Source: Streptomyces sp. LBL
GTDB lineage: Bacteria; Actinomycetota; Actinomycetes; Streptomycetales; Streptomycetaceae
DNA length: 64,000 bases
Reading direction: 5' to 3'
NCBI RefSeq assembly: GCF_029893585.1
Contig: NZ_JARXYX010000035.1
Location: 1-64,000, forward strand
Shown: positions 16,501 through 23,509 of the stretch, in pieces
How positions within the stretch are numbered: the stretch's first letter is position 1
How the letters are laid out: every line of letters begins with the position of its first letter
The notes under the pieces: model-generated
Seen by the model: the letters and a program-made list of their open reading frames with translations, nothing else
What the model was told of the DNA's origin: nothing
Databases searched by the model: none
Translations under genes and position numbers: made by a program

Positions 16501-17463
16501 ATGCGCCCCGACAACTGGCACCGCACCGAAGACCTGCCCCGCTTCCTCGACCGCGCCGGGGACTTCCTGCGCTCCCGGCCCGCCCCGCACACCATCCCGC
16601 TGTCGGTGACCGAGACGCTGCGCAGGCGCGGGCCGCGGGCCTACGGCGACGAGCAACCCGTCTACGGCACCCTGGAGCGGGACGGCACCGTGCACGCGGT
16701 CTACCTCCAGACCCCGCCCCACCGGCTCAACCTCACCCCCCTGACCCCCGAGGAGGCCGACTCCCTCGCCGCTCACCTGGCCGGACTCGGCGTCCCGGTC
16801 CCCGGTGCCGGCGCGGACCGCGAGACCGTGGAGTCCTTCGCCGCCGCCTGGCAGGCCCGCACGGGCGCCACGCCCACCCTCCACCAGCGCCAACGCCTCT
16901 ACCGTCTCGGCACGTTGACCGTGCCGGAGCCGGCCCCGCCGGGCCGGGCCCGGATCGCCGTCGAGTCCGACCGGGCCCAACTGGCCACGTGGTACGACGA
17001 GTTCGCCGAGGCCGTGGGCGACCCCGCCACCGGCGCAGGTGTCTGGGCCGACGCCCGCATCGCCTACGGCGGCGTCACTCTCTGGGAGACCCCGGACGGC
17101 ACCCCCGTCGCCATGGCCGGAGTGACCCCGCCGGTCGCCGGCCAGGTCCGGGTCGCCCCCGTCTACACCCCCGCCCACCTGCGCGGCCGGGGCTACGCCG
17201 GTGCCGTGACCGCCGAGGTCAGCCGGGCGGCGCGGGACGCGGGCGCGGACGAGGTGCTGCTCTTCACCGACCTGGCGAACCCGACCAGCAACAGGTTGTA
17301 CCAGCGCATCGGATACCGACCCGTCACCGACTTCGCGGCGTACGACTTCGCGGCGTACGACGTCGCGGAGAACGACGTCTCGGAGGTTCCCGCCGCGGAG
17401 AATGACGCCGCGGAGAACGGCGTAACGGAGAACGGCGTCTCGCAGAACCGAGTCACCGAGTAG
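16501..17463 (+). CDS. GNAT-family N-acetyltransferase with acidic repeat tail
   Basis: This 320-residue protein resembles the large actinobacterial GNATs. An N-terminal half of about 140 residues has no clear motif, and a C-terminal GNAT domain contains the acetyl-CoA loop HLRGRGYAGAVTAEVSRAA and the end motif FTDLANPTSNRLYQRIGYRPV. Normally the protein would stop soon after GYRPVTDFAAYDF. Here FAAYD is duplicated, and an Ala/Glu/Asn/Val tail of about 35 residues follows (AEND, AENGV and TENGV units), encoded by short DNA repeats. It starts 68 bp after the previous GNAT and is convergent with the F420-type reductase, three bases from its stop. Confidence 0.75.
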   Translation: MRPDNWHRTEDLPRFLDRAGDFLRSRPAPHTIPLSVTETLRRRGPRAYGDEQPVYGTLERDGTVHAVYLQTPPHRLNLTPLTPEEADSLAAHLAGLGVPVPGAGADRETVESFAAAWQARTGATPTLHQRQRLYRLGTLTVPEPAPPGRARIAVESDRAQLATWYDEFAEAVGDPATGAGVWADARIAYGGVTLWETPDGTPVAMAGVTPPVAGQVRVAPVYTPAHLRGRGYAGAVTAEVSRAARDAGADEVLLFTDLANPTSNRLYQRIGYRPVTDFAAYDFAAYDVAENDVSEVPAAENDAAENGVTENGVSQNRVTE

Positions 17464-17466
17464 CCC

Positions 17467-17946
17467 CTACCGTCGTTCGGCCCTCGCGATCCTGAAGAGC
17501 CGTATCTCCCGCTCAACCCGTGCCTGATACGCGGCGTACGGCGGCCAGAAGGCCAGCGCGGCCTTCCAGACGGCCGCCCGTTCGTCTCCCTCCAGCAGCC
17601 GGGCCGTGACGGGGATGTCCAGGCCCTTCCAGCTGATCGTGGCGTCCGGGTGGGCGAGGAGGTTGGCGGTCCAGGCGGGGTGACCGGTCCGGCCGAAGTT
17701 GGAGCCGACCAGAATCCAGCTCGCGCCGCCCTCCTCGGGCATACAGGCCAGCGGGGTACGCCGGGGCTGTCCGGTCCGTGCGCCGGTCGAGGTCAGGATC
17801 ACGCCCGGGAGCAGCCGGGCGCTGAGGAGCACCTTGCCCCGGGTGAGCCGGTGGACGGCCCGGTCCAGGGCGGGGATCACATGGGGGGCGACCTTGGCGA
17901 ACCCCGGGGTCGAGGACACCTTCTGGATCACTCGTACGCCGATCAC
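17467..17946 (-). CDS. F420-dependent nitroreductase/quinone reductase (Ddn-like)
   Basis: The 159-residue product belongs to the deazaflavin (F420H2)-dependent nitroreductase family (PF04075). It has the GARTGQPRRTPL F420-binding strand, SWILVGSNFGRTGHPAWTANLLAHPDATISWKG and a C-terminal W..A..FWPPYAAYQ helix. Family members such as Ddn reduce quinones or nitro compounds with F420H2. The GTG at 17946 overlaps the stop of the acyl-CoA dehydrogenase by four bases, so the two are translationally coupled and most likely share the operator at 19193. It links this catabolic block to the F420 cofactor, whose fbiC gene lies about 29 kb away. Confidence 0.85.
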   Translation of the reverse strand: MIGVRVIQKVSSTPGFAKVAPHVIPALDRAVHRLTRGKVLLSARLLPGVILTSTGARTGQPRRTPLACMPEEGGASWILVGSNFGRTGHPAWTANLLAHPDATISWKGLDIPVTARLLEGDERAAVWKAALAFWPPYAAYQARVEREIRLFRIARAERR

Positions 17947-19127
17947 ATGGTCACCTCCTGCCCGGCGAACAGCCGGGCCGTCTCGGCGGCGTGCGCCCGC
18001 AGCCGGTGCACCGGGCCGAAGAGCAGTTCGTCGCCGGAGGCCCGCTTGAAGTACAGGTGCACCTCGTGCTCCCAGGTGAACCCGACGCCGCCGTGCAACT
18101 GGATCCCCTCGGCGGCGGCACGGCGCAACGCCTCCAGGGCCTGCGCGAGGGCGAGACCTCCGACGCGCTCCCCGTGGACGGTCGCCCACGCCCCGTAGTA
18201 CGCCGCCGAGCGGGCCGCCTGCACCTGGACGTACACGTCCGCGAGCCGGTGCTTCACCGCCTGGAAGGACCCGATCGCCCGCCCGAACTGCTCCCGCTGC
18301 CCGACGTACTCGACGGTCCGGCCGAGCACCTGGCCGGCGGCCCCGACGGCCTCGCAGGCGAGAAGGACGGCGACCGTGTCCCCCACACCGGCGAGGGAGC
18401 CCAGGACATCCGCGTCCTCGTCGCCCAGCAACTCGGCCCGCACGTCCCGGAGCTGGAGCCGCGCCTGCGGCCGGGTCGCGTCCAGTGCGGTCTGCCGTAC
18501 GCGGACGAGGCCCTCCGCGTCCCCGGGCACGAGGAAGAGCAGGGTCCGCGAGCGGGCGAATCCCCCGGCGTGGGCGGCGAGCAGCAGCAGCCCCGCGCTG
18601 TGCCCGTCGAGGACCTGGTCGACCTGCCCGTACAGCCGCCACCCCTCGCCCGTCCGACGGGCCTGCACCCCGCCCGCGCGCCCGCCGCCGGCCCACTCGC
18701 CGCCGTTGTCGCCGGTCAGCGCGAGGGCGGTGGCGAGACGGGGGCCGGGCACGGCGAGGGCGGCGGTGAGGCCGCCGGACGCGATACGGGGCAGCAGTTC
18801 CGTCCGCTGCGGGGCCGTCCCCAGGGACAGCAGCAGGGGGGCGGCGAGGCCGGCCGTGGCGAGCAGCGGGGAGGGGGCGAGGAAGCGGCCCGTCTCCTCG
18901 CAGGCGAGGGCGAGGTCGGTCACCGAGCCGCCGACACCGCCGTACGCCTCCGGGAGCGCGAGCCCGGGCAGGCCGAGCTGTTCGGCGAGGGCGCTCCACA
19001 GGGCGGGATCGTGCCCGGCCGGGGTGTCTACGGCGGCGCGTACCTCCGCCGGGCCGCTGCGCTTGCGGAGCAGTTCGCGCAGGGTGCGGCGGATCTCGTC
19101 CTGCTCGGCGGTGAAGTCGGTGTCCAT
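17943..19127 (-). CDS. Acyl-CoA dehydrogenase family protein
   Basis: This is a 394-residue acyl-CoA dehydrogenase: N-terminal helices (FTAEQDEIRRTLRELL), LGLPGLALPEAYGGVGGSVTDLALACEETGR, then C-terminal GQREQFGRAIGSFQAVKHRLADVYV and LHGGVGFTWEHEVHLYFKRA. It resembles one subunit of the alpha2beta2 FadE dehydrogenases used for steroid or branched-chain CoA esters, where two different subunits share FAD sites. The other acyl-CoA dehydrogenase here (4655) is a possible but unproven partner. A Gly-rich insert near residue 148 (GGEWAGGGRAGG) replaces part of the middle domain. It is transcribed with the Ddn-like reductase from a promoter facing the thiolase gene. Confidence 0.8.
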   Translation of the reverse strand: MDTDFTAEQDEIRRTLRELLRKRSGPAEVRAAVDTPAGHDPALWSALAEQLGLPGLALPEAYGGVGGSVTDLALACEETGRFLAPSPLLATAGLAAPLLLSLGTAPQRTELLPRIASGGLTAALAVPGPRLATALALTGDNGGEWAGGGRAGGVQARRTGEGWRLYGQVDQVLDGHSAGLLLLAAHAGGFARSRTLLFLVPGDAEGLVRVRQTALDATRPQARLQLRDVRAELLGDEDADVLGSLAGVGDTVAVLLACEAVGAAGQVLGRTVEYVGQREQFGRAIGSFQAVKHRLADVYVQVQAARSAAYYGAWATVHGERVGGLALAQALEALRRAAAEGIQLHGGVGFTWEHEVHLYFKRASGDELLFGPVHRLRAHAAETARLFAGQEVTM

Positions 19128-19192
19128 GGGCCCCTTCTCCGCTGGACGCTGAACGCTGGTGGACGCTGAACGTTGGACGCCAGACGTTGGAT

Positions 19193-19207
19193 CTGACGGT
19201 TCGTCAT
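19193..19207. promoter_or_regulatory. TetR-type operator before acyl-CoA dehydrogenase
   Basis: CTGACGGTTCGTCAT matches the consensus except for its last base and lies 65 bp upstream of the dehydrogenase start. Confidence 0.7.
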
Positions 19208-19229
19208 ATTAGGGCTGCAGGGCGGGGAT

Positions 19230-19334
19230 GCCCAGACCTGGGGCGCCCAGACCTGGGGCGCCCAGACCTGGGGCGCCCAGACCTGGGACGCCCGGACTTG
19301 CGACGCCCGGACCCGGGGCGCCCGGACCTACAAC
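19230..19334. repeat. 15-bp tandem array, seven units
   Basis: There are seven head-to-tail 15-bp units. The first three are identical (GCCCAGACCTGGGGC) and the rest carry one or more changes. The array lies between two operators in the divergent promoter region and separates the two promoters by about ten helical turns. Confidence 0.95.
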
Positions 19335-19355
19335 ACCTGCCGCCCGACACCAGAT

Positions 19356-19370
19356 CTGATGTACCGTCAG
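19356..19370. promoter_or_regulatory. TetR-type operator abutting the thiolase start
   Basis: CTGATGTACCGTCAG has one change from the consensus and is followed by ATCC and the ATG at 19375, the same arrangement as at the DoxX gene. Confidence 0.8.
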
Positions 19371-19374
19371 ATCC

Positions 19375-20544
19375 ATGACGCGCCTCCGGAAAGTCGCGAT
19401 CGTCGGTGTCTCCCTCTCCGACTGCGGCCGCGTGGACGACGCGACCCCGTACGCGCTGCACGCCCAGGCCGCCCGCCGTGCCCTTGCCGACGCGGGCCTG
19501 GACCGCGCGGTGGTCGACGGCTTCGCCTCGGCGGGCACCGGCACCCTCGCACCCGTCGAGGTCGCCGAGTACCTGGGACTGCGCCCCACCTGGGTCGACT
19601 CCACCTCCGTCGGCGGCTCCACCTGGGAGGTCATGGCGGCGCACGCGGCGGACGCGATCGCCGCCGGCCACGCGAACGCGGTGCTGCTGGCCTACGGCTC
19701 CACGGCCCGCGCGGACATCAAGGCGGGACGCAGAACCGGCAATCTCTCCTTCGGTGCGCGCGGCCCGCTCCAGTTCGAGGTGCCGTACGGCCACACGCTG
19801 ATCGCCAAGTACGCCATGGCCGCCCGTCGGCACATGGCCGAACACGGCACGACTGTCGAGCAGTTGGCGGAGGTGGCGGTGCAGGCCCGCGCCAACGCCG
19901 CGCTGAATCCCGAGGCGATGGTCCGCGAGCCGATCACGGTGGACGACGTCCTGTCCGGCCCGATGATCGCCGACCCCTTCACCAAGCTGCACTGCTGCCT
20001 GCGTTCCGACGGCGGCGCGGCGGTGCTGCTGGCGGCCGAGGAGTACGTACGGGACTGCCGTACGGCCCCCGTGTGGATCCTCGGCACCGGCGAGCACGTC
20101 TCGCACGCCGCCATGTCCGAGTGGCCCGACTTCACCGTCTCCCCGGCGGCGGTGAGCGGCCGGCTCGCCTTCGAGCGGGCCGGGGTACGGCCGGCGGAGG
20201 TCGACTTCGCGGAGATCTACGACGCGTTCACCTATATGACGCTGGTCACCCTCGAAGACCTCGGCTTCTGCGCGAAGGGCGAGGGCGGGGCGTTCGTGGA
20301 GAAGGGCCGGCTGAAGGTGGAGGGCGGGGAACTGCCCGTGAACACGGACGGGGGCGGACTGTCGGCCCAACACCCCGGGATGCGGGGGTTGTTCCTGCTG
20401 GTGGAGGCGGTACGGCAGCTGCGAGGGGAGGCAGGGGAGCGGCAGGTCCGGGGGCGGGGAGGAGAGTTGCCTCGACTGGGAGTGGCTTCCGGTACGGGTG
20501 GCTGGTTCTGCTCGGCGGGGACGGTGGTGTTGGGGCGGGGGTGA
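19375..20544 (+). CDS. Thiolase-like lipid-transfer protein (Ltp/SCP-x type)
   Basis: This 389-residue protein has the thiolase-like fold of actinobacterial lipid-transfer proteins: VAIVGVSLSDCG at the start, TSVGGSTWEVMAAHAADAI, TKLHCCLRSDGGAAVLLA, VDFAEIYDAFTYMTLVTLEDLGFCAKGEGGAFVE and NTDGGGLSAQHPGMRG. At the position of the thiolase nucleophilic Cys there is VGGST, so condensing or thiolytic activity is doubtful. Such Cys-less members (Ltp2 type) act as aldol-lyases with a DUF35 partner, and the DUF35 protein at 15135 is the nearest candidate. The C-terminal 40 residues are unusually Gly/Arg-rich. The ATG at 19375 sits four bases after an operator. Confidence 0.8.
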   Translation: MTRLRKVAIVGVSLSDCGRVDDATPYALHAQAARRALADAGLDRAVVDGFASAGTGTLAPVEVAEYLGLRPTWVDSTSVGGSTWEVMAAHAADAIAAGHANAVLLAYGSTARADIKAGRRTGNLSFGARGPLQFEVPYGHTLIAKYAMAARRHMAEHGTTVEQLAEVAVQARANAALNPEAMVREPITVDDVLSGPMIADPFTKLHCCLRSDGGAAVLLAAEEYVRDCRTAPVWILGTGEHVSHAAMSEWPDFTVSPAAVSGRLAFERAGVRPAEVDFAEIYDAFTYMTLVTLEDLGFCAKGEGGAFVEKGRLKVEGGELPVNTDGGGLSAQHPGMRGLFLLVEAVRQLRGEAGERQVRGRGGELPRLGVASGTGGWFCSAGTVVLGRG

Positions 20545-20600
20545 GAACGGATCGTCCGAATGCGGCACGAGAGACGGGTGGTGTCGTCGGATCCTGGAAG

Positions 20601-20652
20601 GGGCCGGTCGGCAGGCGCGTTCGGCAGGGCCGGTCGGTAGGGCCGGTCGGTA
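20601..20652. repeat. 13-bp repeat GGGCCGGTCGGTA
   Basis: Copies occur at 20627-20639 and 20640-20652, with a related one at 20601-20613, just upstream of the PNPOx-like gene. Confidence 0.8.
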
Positions 20653-20686
20653 GGGTCCGAGCCGCTCGACACGTGACAATCGGGGC

Positions 20687-21358
20687 ATGGGAACGGATCT
20701 TCATGAGCTGCTGAGGTCACTGCGGGTGTGGGACCCGGAGGTGACCACGCTGCCGTCCTTCGACCCGGACACCGCTCCGGACGACCCCGTCCCCCTCTTC
20801 ACTGCCTGGTTCGCCCAGGCCGTCGCGGCGGGACAGGGCGAGCCGCACACCATGTCCCTCGCCACGGCCGACGAGGAGGGCCGGCCGGACGTACGGATCG
20901 TCATGCTGCACGGCGCCGACGTGGACGGCTGGTCCTTCGCGACCCACGCGACCAGCCGCAAGGGCGGGCACCTGGCGGCCCGCCCGTACGCCGCCCTCAG
21001 CTTCTACTGGCCCGTCCTGGGCCGCCAGGTACGGGTCCGGGGCCCGGTCACCGCCGCCCCGTCCGAGGAGGGCCGGGCGGATCTGCGGGCCCGCTCCACC
21101 GGATTACTGGCGGCCGCCCTCACCGGTCGGCAGAGCGAGGACCTCACGTCCCTCGACGAGCTGGCGCAGACCTCGCAGGCCGCGTGGGAACGGGCTCAGC
21201 ACGAGCCGGAGGCTCCGGTGCCGACCTGGACGCTGTACCGCCTGCGCCCGGAGGAGGTGGAGTTCTTCCAGGGGGACGAGCGGCGGCGGCATGTACGGCT
21301 GATGTACCGGCGGGGGGAGGGGAGCGAGAGCTGGGGCAAGGGGTTGCTCTGGCCCTGA
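20687..21358 (+). CDS. Pyridoxamine 5'-phosphate oxidase-like flavoprotein
   Basis: This 223-residue protein follows the PdxH layout: FTAWFAQAVAAGQGEPHTMSLATADEEGRPDVRIVMLHG, the FMN-phosphate region ATSRKGGHLAARPYAALSFYWPVLGRQVRVRGPV, and the C-terminal TWTLYRLRPEEVEFFQGDERRRHVRLMYRR. Known relatives oxidise pyridoxine or pyridoxamine phosphate to PLP using FMN. The C-terminal PLP-binding RxH region is altered (RRRHVRL), so it may be a paralogue with another substrate. The ATG at 20687 gives a normal N-terminus. It is convergent with the tetR gene across a hairpin, with no operator nearby, so it is probably outside the regulon. Confidence 0.75.
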   Translation: MGTDLHELLRSLRVWDPEVTTLPSFDPDTAPDDPVPLFTAWFAQAVAAGQGEPHTMSLATADEEGRPDVRIVMLHGADVDGWSFATHATSRKGGHLAARPYAALSFYWPVLGRQVRVRGPVTAAPSEEGRADLRARSTGLLAAALTGRQSEDLTSLDELAQTSQAAWERAQHEPEAPVPTWTLYRLRPEEVEFFQGDERRRHVRLMYRRGEGSESWGKGLLWP

Positions 21359-21474
21359 GCACCGACGGCTGAAGCTTGGCCGGCCGCTGCACCAGCAGGA
21401 ACGCGCCCGACCGCGCCCGACTGGCCGGGCGGTGGGCCACCCGGGTGCGCTCCCTGACGGTGAGCACGCCGGAC

Positions 21475-21512
<38 letters not shown>

Positions 21513-21589
21513 GGCTGCGGGGGCAGGAAGCCCGCCCGCCTGGCAGCCCGGCGCCCCGCCCCGGGGTGAAAAACGCTTCGGAGAACGCC

Positions 21590-21640
21590 GCGGGCGGTAG
21601 TCCACCCGAGTGAACTTGACCCGAGTGAACTACCGCCCGC
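21590..21640. terminator. Bidirectional hairpin terminator
   Basis: The perfect 12-bp arms GCGGGCGGTAGT (21590-21601) and ACTACCGCCCGC (21629-21640) enclose a 27-nt loop, 36 bp after the tetR stop and between convergent genes. Confidence 0.75.
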
Positions 21641-21675
21641 CAGACAGGACTTGGGGACCGTATAAAGGATGTGGG

Positions 21676-22323
21676 TTACTTCGTCGGCTTCTTCCCGGTC
21701 ACACCGAGGTGCACCAACAGCGCAAGGTTCGGCTTGAGTTCGGCCTGCTTCACACCCCAGGTCTGGAAGCCCTTCTGGTGCGAGGCGACGGCCGCGAGCA
21801 TCGCGACGATCGAACCGGCGATGGCGGCCGGGTTCACGTCCTTGTCGACCTTTCCCTTGGACTGCAACTCGGTGACCGCGTCCACGAGGGAGTTGTTCAC
21901 CGAGTTCAGAATTTTCATACGGAGCTTGTAGAACCGTTTGTCGCCCTCGGCGGCCCCGAGATCGACGACCCGGAGGATGGCATCGTGCCTGCGCCAGAAC
22001 TCCAGGAACCCGTCGACAAGTTCCTGGGCGGTCTGCCAGCCGGCCTTGCCGACCCAGGAGCGGCCGGCGAGGAGCTCGGTCAATCCGGCGCCCTCCGCGG
22101 CCATTTGCTCGGCGATCTCCAGGACGGCGCCCTCGACGTCCGGGAAGTACTGGTAGAAGGTCGCGGGTGAAGTCCCCGCCTTCCGGGCGACATCGATGAC
22201 TTTGACGTCCCGGTAAGGGGAGGAGCTGAGCATCTCGCTGAGGCAGTCGAGCAGCTTCTGCCGGGTCGCCTGCCCACGCCGGCCGGCCACGCGGCCGTCG
22301 ACGGTACGCACTTGTCCTGTCAT
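21676..22323 (-). CDS. TetR-family regulator, candidate controller of the regulon
   Basis: The 215-residue product has a TetR N-terminal DNA-binding domain. Helix 1 is TRQKLLDCLSEMLSS, the helix-turn-helix DVARKAGTSPATFYQYFPDVEGAVLEI spans about residues 42-68, and an all-helical ligand domain follows (EFWRRHDAILRVVDLGAAEGDKRFYKLRMKIL; AIAGSIVAMLAAVASHQKGF). It is not like KstR2 of mycobacteria as I recall that sequence. The ATG at 22323 lies inside a degenerate copy of the palindrome found before the catabolic genes, which fits autorepression, and there is no ribosome site, which fits a leaderless message. I propose it as the repressor of the CTGACG regulon, possibly relieved by an acyl-CoA; this is inference. 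Confidence 0.75.
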   Translation of the reverse strand: MTGQVRTVDGRVAGRRGQATRQKLLDCLSEMLSSSPYRDVKVIDVARKAGTSPATFYQYFPDVEGAVLEIAEQMAAEGAGLTELLAGRSWVGKAGWQTAQELVDGFLEFWRRHDAILRVVDLGAAEGDKRFYKLRMKILNSVNNSLVDAVTELQSKGKVDKDVNPAAIAGSIVAMLAAVASHQKGFQTWGVKQAELKPNLALLVHLGVTGKKPTK

Positions 22324-22331
22324 GACGTCAG
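22317..22331. promoter_or_regulatory. Degenerate operator over the tetR start
   Basis: Read on the minus strand, CTGACGTCATGACAG keeps the left half-site and has GACAG where GTCAG is expected, plus a T for C at position 10. It covers the tetR ATG. Confidence 0.5.
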
Positions 22332-22445
22332 CTTACCGAGGGGTGATGGGAGCGCGATTCAGCCGACTGCAAATGGGGTGCGCGGGGGTTCAGAGGCTGG
22401 TGTGCCTGGTCTGCGGGGTGTGGGCGACACGGTTACGTTGGCGAC

Positions 22446-23192
22446 ATGGCCGAAAACAGGGCATCGGGGTACGGAGAGGACGTCTACGGAGAGGGCGTCC
22501 CCTGCTGGGTGGACGCGCAGCTTCCGGACGTCGAGGCGGGCAAGCGGTTCTACGGTGAGCTCTTCGGGTGGACCTTCGACGACCCACAGGCGGCGTACGG
22601 CGGCTCCGTGTGGGCCCGTCGCGAGGGGGCACCCGTCGCCGCGCTCGCCCGCAAGCCGGACGGCCGGCTGCCCACCGTCTGGACGGTGTACTTCGCCACC
22701 CCGGACGTCGAGGGCCTCGCCGACCGGGTCTGGGCGGCCGGCGGCCAGGTCATCACCGCGCCCGTGCCGGTCGGCGAGCTGGGCGCGACCGCGCTGGTCA
22801 CCGACGCCGAGGGCGCCGTCTTCGGCCTCTGGCAGCCGGGCACCCACGCCGGCTTCGGCAGACGGCACGAGCCGGGAACCTTCGCCTGGGCGGAGCTGTA
22901 CGCCCGGGACACCGAGACCGCCAACACCTTCTACGGCGGCCTCTTCCATGACGCCCTCTTCGGACCGGAAGCGCGCCCCGACTTCGGGCGCGCGCTCGTC
23001 TCCGACGTCTTCCCGGCCGAGATGCCGCCGCACTTCCTCGTCCACTTCGCAGTGGAGGACTGCGAGGCCGTTCTCGGTACGGTGAACCGGCTCGGCGGAC
23101 GGGTCCAGGTGCCTCCCTTCGAGGCGTCGTACGGAAAGGCGGCCGTCGTCACGGACGATCAGGGGGCGTCCTTCGCGATCCTGGAGCGGTGA
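22446..23192 (+). CDS. VOC-family protein with two glyoxalase-like domains
   Basis: The 248-residue protein contains two vicinal-oxygen-chelate modules. The first begins VPCWVDAQLPDVEAGKRFYGELFGWTF (about residues 18-45) and ends AEGAVFGLWQPG. The second runs from GTFAWAELYARDTETANTFYGGLF to DDQGASFAILER. Each has the FYGELF/FYGGLF helix typical of glyoxalase/bleomycin-resistance folds. Function cannot be assigned: such tandem VOC proteins in Streptomyces are often annotated as hydroxylases without proof. It is divergent from tetR across 122 bp and lies between tetR and afsK, an order I recall from S. coelicolor. Confidence 0.8.
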   Translation: MAENRASGYGEDVYGEGVPCWVDAQLPDVEAGKRFYGELFGWTFDDPQAAYGGSVWARREGAPVAALARKPDGRLPTVWTVYFATPDVEGLADRVWAAGGQVITAPVPVGELGATALVTDAEGAVFGLWQPGTHAGFGRRHEPGTFAWAELYARDTETANTFYGGLFHDALFGPEARPDFGRALVSDVFPAEMPPHFLVHFAVEDCEAVLGTVNRLGGRVQVPPFEASYGKAAVVTDDQGASFAILER

Positions 23193-23509
23193 CTGGGCCG
23201 GACTGGGCGGGACCGAGTGGTGACGGAGCCGGACTGAGCGGTGACTGGCGGGACTGAGTGGTGACTGGGCGGGACCGAGAGGTGACAGAGCGATGGGTGG
23301 GCGTGGGATGGGTGATGGCTGAGTGATGGTCGGCCGATGAGCAATCCTGTATTGATGTGAGACACCCCATTTTGTCCTCGGGTTCGCCAGCAGCGCCCCG
23401 GCCAGGAAGAATCGGGGTGCGTGCCGCCATGGCGGTGCGGTGGTGAGACGCTGCACGGGGTCGCGTACATATCCAGGTGGCGCGGCTCGTACGGGGAGGT
23501 GGCAGGCAA
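23193..23509. repeat. Intergenic region upstream of afsK with degenerate repeats
   Basis: From 23190 to about 23290, GGTGACTGGGC-GGGACCGAG-type units of 20-22 bp recur four to five times with changes. The remaining 200 bp contain the afsK promoter region, relatively AT-rich at 23340-23380. No gene is seen. Confidence 0.6.

Noticed and set aside
19187..19378. Short open frame reading D-L-G-R-P repeats
   Set aside because: It is only the translation of the 15-bp tandem array; it has no ribosome site and crosses two operators.
21676..22323. Identification of the TetR as KstR or KstR2
   Set aside because: Neither the protein sequence as I recall those regulators nor the operator (CTGACGNNNCGTCAG) matches their known motifs.
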